Source: Kiritimatiellia bacterium (GTDB taxonomy: Bacteria; Verrucomicrobiota; Kiritimatiellia; RFP12; UBA1067). Taken from it: 8,204 nucleotides of DNA. The stretch's first letter is position 1. Every line of letters begins with the position of its first letter. The notes beneath the pieces were generated by a model that had not been told where the DNA came from, did no database searches, and worked only from the letters and a program-made list of their open reading frames with translations. Below are positions 5,998 through 8,204 of the stretch, one piece after another. The position numbers and the translations under genes are program-made. Location: assembly GCA_024405255.1 (NCBI GenBank), contig JAKSOY010000200.1, positions 1-8,204 of the forward strand, written 5' to 3'.

Positions 5998-7032
5998 ATG
6001 AAAACAGGAGAAATAGTTCTTGCTGACCGAATAAGGTCTTTACGCCAGGCGCGCGGATTGAGTCAGGCGGTATTGGCAAAACGGATGGGAATGACACCAT
6101 CACAATTGTGCAAGATCGAGCTTGGGCATAATGGCCTTTCGGAATCGAGCATTCGGCGCGTGGCGGAGGCCTTGGGGGTGACGATCGCCGAATTGATGGG
6201 TGAAACGGAGATCGGTGCACAGGCGCGTGAAAAGCCAGTGGTGAAAACAGATAAGGGTGAGGTCGTACCGATTATGGTAAGCGATCTTCCTGCTGAATTC
6301 ATAGCCGAGGTCGGTACACATGCCCTGGCGTTTGATGCGCAGATGATTGGTGTGAAAGAGGCACTTGGGGTGATGGCGCAGTCGTCATTGCAACTGGTGT
6401 TCCCGTACGGGGTTGATGAAGAGGCGGCCGAATTACTCGCGCGGGATATGAGGTATTCGTTGGGCGTGGGGTGTGTGCCGGTCAGTAATCTTGAAACGGT
6501 ATTGGAAATGCGCGGCGTACGCATCGTTCGGCGGCAATACCCCAAGCAGTTCCAAAGTGGCTCGTTTTACAATGCGTGGCATCGGTCGCTCATTATCGTT
6601 GTCAATGAATCGAATACGCAGGAACGTAATGATTATCGACTGGCCTACGAGCTCGGCGCGGCGACGCTTTTTGCAATGACCGGTTTTAAGACGATTCGCG
6701 ATGAAGGGGCGGCCCATCGGCTTTTACGGCGGTTCACGGCGGCGTTTTTGATGCCGGAAGAGACGATGCGCATGGATGTGGCGCAAAGCGGCATTACGCC
6801 CGAGGGCTGGACGATGGAACTGCTTTTGATGATGAAAGCGCGTTTCTCGGTTTCGGCCGAGGCCTATGCCCTGCGCCTCGAATCGCTCGGCCTCATCAAC
6901 CCCGAGTTGCGCGTGAAGCTGCGAGACGACTTGCGGGCGCATTATCAAAAGAATCCCAAAGCCATGGAACCCCAGCCAGAGGAGCAATCCATGCTCGCGA
7001 TATTAAAGGCAGTAGCCAAAGGAGGCCGATGA
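5998..7032 (+). CDS. XRE-family regulator with degenerate ImmA/IrrE-like domain
   Basis: The 344-residue protein begins with a Cro/C1-type helix-turn-helix (about 8-66: LADRIRSLRQARGLSQAVLAKRMG, then MTPSQLCKIELG). A linker follows, and then an ImmA/IrrE-like domain from about 140 to 310. Fold markers of that peptidase family are visible: RFTAAFLMP (245-253) in the place of the usual NxFAAxLLMP, and FSVSAEAYALRLESLGLI (283-300) in the place of the VSxxAxxxRLxxLGLI stretch. The zinc site is gone: where HEIGH is expected the sequence is YELGA (217-221), and the third-ligand Glu position aligns with Leu242. It should therefore bind DNA, and perhaps a ligand or partner, but not cut proteins. The start is the ATG seven bases past a perfect -10, predicting leaderless translation. 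The stop overlaps the next gene's ATG. Most likely a repressor of its own operon; the target is inferred. Confidence 0.85.
   Translation: MKTGEIVLADRIRSLRQARGLSQAVLAKRMGMTPSQLCKIELGHNGLSESSIRRVAEALGVTIAELMGETEIGAQAREKPVVKTDKGEVVPIMVSDLPAEFIAEVGTHALAFDAQMIGVKEALGVMAQSSLQLVFPYGVDEEAAELLARDMRYSLGVGCVPVSNLETVLEMRGVRIVRRQYPKQFQSGSFYNAWHRSLIIVVNESNTQERNDYRLAYELGAATLFAMTGFKTIRDEGAAHRLLRRFTAAFLMPEETMRMDVAQSGITPEGWTMELLLMMKARFSVSAEAYALRLESLGLINPELRVKLRDDLRAHYQKNPKAMEPQPEEQSMLAILKAVAKGGR
7018..7025 (+). promoter_or_regulatory. Ribosome binding site of the transposase-fusion gene
   Basis: AAAGGAGG is a strong Shine-Dalgarno sequence lying inside the last codons of the regulator gene. It is only three bases from the ATG at 7029, tighter than usual. 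Another ATG at 7033 has better spacing, but its frame ends at the TAG 7069-7071, so 7029 (sharing ATGA with the regulator stop) is preferred. The next in-frame ATG is at 7092. Confidence 0.65.
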
Positions 7033-8204
7033 ATGGCAGTATCCAGAATCTGCCTTCGGGTTGGCATTTAGATCCCGATACGGGTGCGTGGATGCGTGAT
7101 ACGATCCACCACATGGGGCGACGTTGCCGTAACTGGGATTATCGTGGGCGGGGCGTGTATCTGATCACGATTGCGGCGGCAACTCGGGGAAGCGGCATTT
7201 GGGGGCGGGTGGCGGCCGAGGTCGCAAGCGACTCGCCGCTCACGGAAGCCGGCGCGCCGCACGTGGGCGTGAAGGAAGCAGGCGTGCCGCGCGTGGGCGT
7301 TTCACCGCTTGCGGTGAAATCCTCCGTGAAATTCCGGCCCAATGCAAACGGCCGGTTGATTGAAGCCGAGTGGTTGCACCTTGCCGAGGCTTGGCCGGGG
7401 GTGAAGCTGCTGGCGCATCAGGTGATGGAAGATCATTTTCATGGTGTGATTGCCACGCCCTCGTTCATGCAGAAACCTCTGGGGGCCATTATCGGGTCAT
7501 TCAAGGCGCGGTCGTCGAGTGTGGCGGGGAAGTCGTTGTGGTCGAAAGGGTATGTTGATACGATTCTCTTTGATGACGTTGCGGTTGAGAAGGCGATTCA
7601 ATATGTACGGGAAAACCCGTGGCATCTCTTTGTGAAGCGAGGTAATCCTGAATTGTTTCTAGTGAAGCGTGGGCTTGAAGTTAAGGGAATCGGTCATTTC
7701 GTCGCCATCGGCAATCACTTCCTCTTGGATGCCCCGCACATCCTTCAAGTACAATGCTCGCGTACGCATTTTGCGTATGCGCGTCGCTCTGACGGTTCAA
7801 TCGATAAAGAGGCCCACCCTCTGGTGGCCACGAGCGAATTTTCGGAAAAGGCTGAAGGTCTTCTCGAAGCAGCGGCTCATGGCGCCGTATTGGTAAGCCC
7901 GTGCATCAGCCACGGCGAAAAGGAAATCGCCCGTCGGGCGTTCGCGGCGGGCGCGAAGGTGATCACGCTTGCCAACAAAGGGTTCAGTCCGCTCTACAAG
8001 CCGGGAGGGAAATTGTTCGATCAATGTGCCAATGGTAATCTGCTGATGCTCGCCCCAGCCGCCTGGCCCTACTTGCCGGGGAAGAAGCCAATCACGCGTA
8101 TCGATGCATGTGTGCTCAATCGCATCGCCCAACTGATCGCGGGCAGCGGAGCCACCGAAATCGACTACAAAGGCATTCGTCTCGAAGGAGTGGAAGAGGC
8201 AATG
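7029..8204 (+). CDS. REP-associated tyrosine transposase (Y1/HUH) fused to a DprA/Smf-like domain, 3' end outside window
   Basis: The frame is open for 392 codons from ATG 7029 to the window edge. Residues ~36-205 are a Y1 transposase domain of the REP-associated (RAYT/IS200-like) kind: WDYRGRGVYLITI opens the fold, the metal/DNA-binding HUH motif is H136-F-H138 in VMEDHFHGVIATP, and the nucleophile is likely Y192 in YVRENPWHL, 54 residues later as expected. Residues 64-100 are a repetitive insertion. From about 206 a second domain follows, resembling the Rossmann-like core of DprA/Smf: GNHFLLDAPHILQVQCSR (228-245), AVLVSPCISHGEKEIARRAF (286-305), then GAKVITLANKGFSPLYKPGG (308-327). DprA binds single-stranded DNA and HUH enzymes cut it, so a joint ssDNA role is plausible but inferred. 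No terminal repeats or partner gene of an autonomous insertion sequence are seen. It is co-transcribed and overlaps the regulator by 4 bases. Confidence 0.85.
   Translation, partial: MNGSIQNLPSGWHLDPDTGAWMRDTIHHMGRRCRNWDYRGRGVYLITIAAATRGSGIWGRVAAEVASDSPLTEAGAPHVGVKEAGVPRVGVSPLAVKSSVKFRPNANGRLIEAEWLHLAEAWPGVKLLAHQVMEDHFHGVIATPSFMQKPLGAIIGSFKARSSSVAGKSLWSKGYVDTILFDDVAVEKAIQYVRENPWHLFVKRGNPELFLVKRGLEVKGIGHFVAIGNHFLLDAPHILQVQCSRTHFAYARRSDGSIDKEAHPLVATSEFSEKAEGLLEAAAHGAVLVSPCISHGEKEIARRAFAAGAKVITLANKGFSPLYKPGGKLFDQCANGNLLMLAPAAWPYLPGKKPITRIDACVLNRIAQLIAGSGATEIDYKGIRLEGVEEAM
7245..7304 (+). repeat. 30-base in-frame tandem repeat, two units
   Basis: Units 7245-7274 and 7275-7304 encode EAGAPHVGVK and EAGVPRVGVS. 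They differ at a few bases and keep the reading frame. They sit in the variable loop of the transposase domain between the first strand and the segment leading to the HUH motif, where length changes are least likely to harm the fold. Probably a product of replication slippage. Confidence 0.75.

Noticed and set aside
7669..7896. 75-codon + strand frame starting at ATG 7669
   Set aside because: Out-of-frame shadow of the transposase fusion, whose own frame is continuous and motif-bearing throughout.
5786..8204. CRISPR array or tRNA gene
   Set aside because: No regularly spaced repeats beyond the two-copy AATTGCAA, and no cloverleaf-like sequence was found by eye.

Overview
The window looks like a chromosomal segment of a fairly GC-rich bacterium. 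A type II secretion-like pseudopilin, a GGGtGRT-family protein, an ATP-binding DUF234-type protein and a REP-associated transposase together fit the Verrucomicrobiota/Lentisphaerae/Kiritimatiellae neighbourhood. That assignment is an inference from gene content only; no rRNA or other marker gene is present. All genes read on the + strand.

Region 1 (1-640): the 3' part of a GGGtGRT-family gene, then a nested hairpin with a T-run that looks like an intrinsic terminator. This hairpin stops only 8 bases before the start chosen for the next gene.

Region 2 (641-4145): a tight three-gene operon in which neighbours share 4-base stop/start overlaps (GTGA, then ATGA). It encodes a short membrane-anchored CapD/WbpM/FlaA1-type nucleotide-sugar dehydratase/epimerase, a family 2 glycosyltransferase and a GspG-like prepilin. 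It reads as a surface glycan module coupled to a pilin-like protein.

Region 3 (4146-5785): composition drops sharply (12 G/C in the 60 bases 4261-4320, against 39 of 60 at 4081-4140). A consensus-like promoter then drives a single 464-residue ATPase with a DUF234/PD-(D/E)XK-like C-terminus. This looks like a horizontally acquired cargo gene.

Region 4 (5786-8204): an intergenic stretch with two imperfect palindromes and a direct repeat. A near-perfect extended -10 promoter sits so close to the next start codon that the mRNA is probably leaderless. It transcribes a two-gene unit: an XRE-type regulator fused to an ImmA/IrrE-fold domain that has lost its zinc ligands, and, overlapping it by 4 bases, a long open frame that leaves the window without a stop. 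That last frame (at least 392 codons) joins an HUH/Y1 REP-associated transposase domain to a DprA/Smf-like domain.

The most interesting part is region 4: a possible self-regulated unit pairing a pseudo-peptidase repressor with a transposase that carries a putative ssDNA-handling domain, next to palindromes that could be its substrates.
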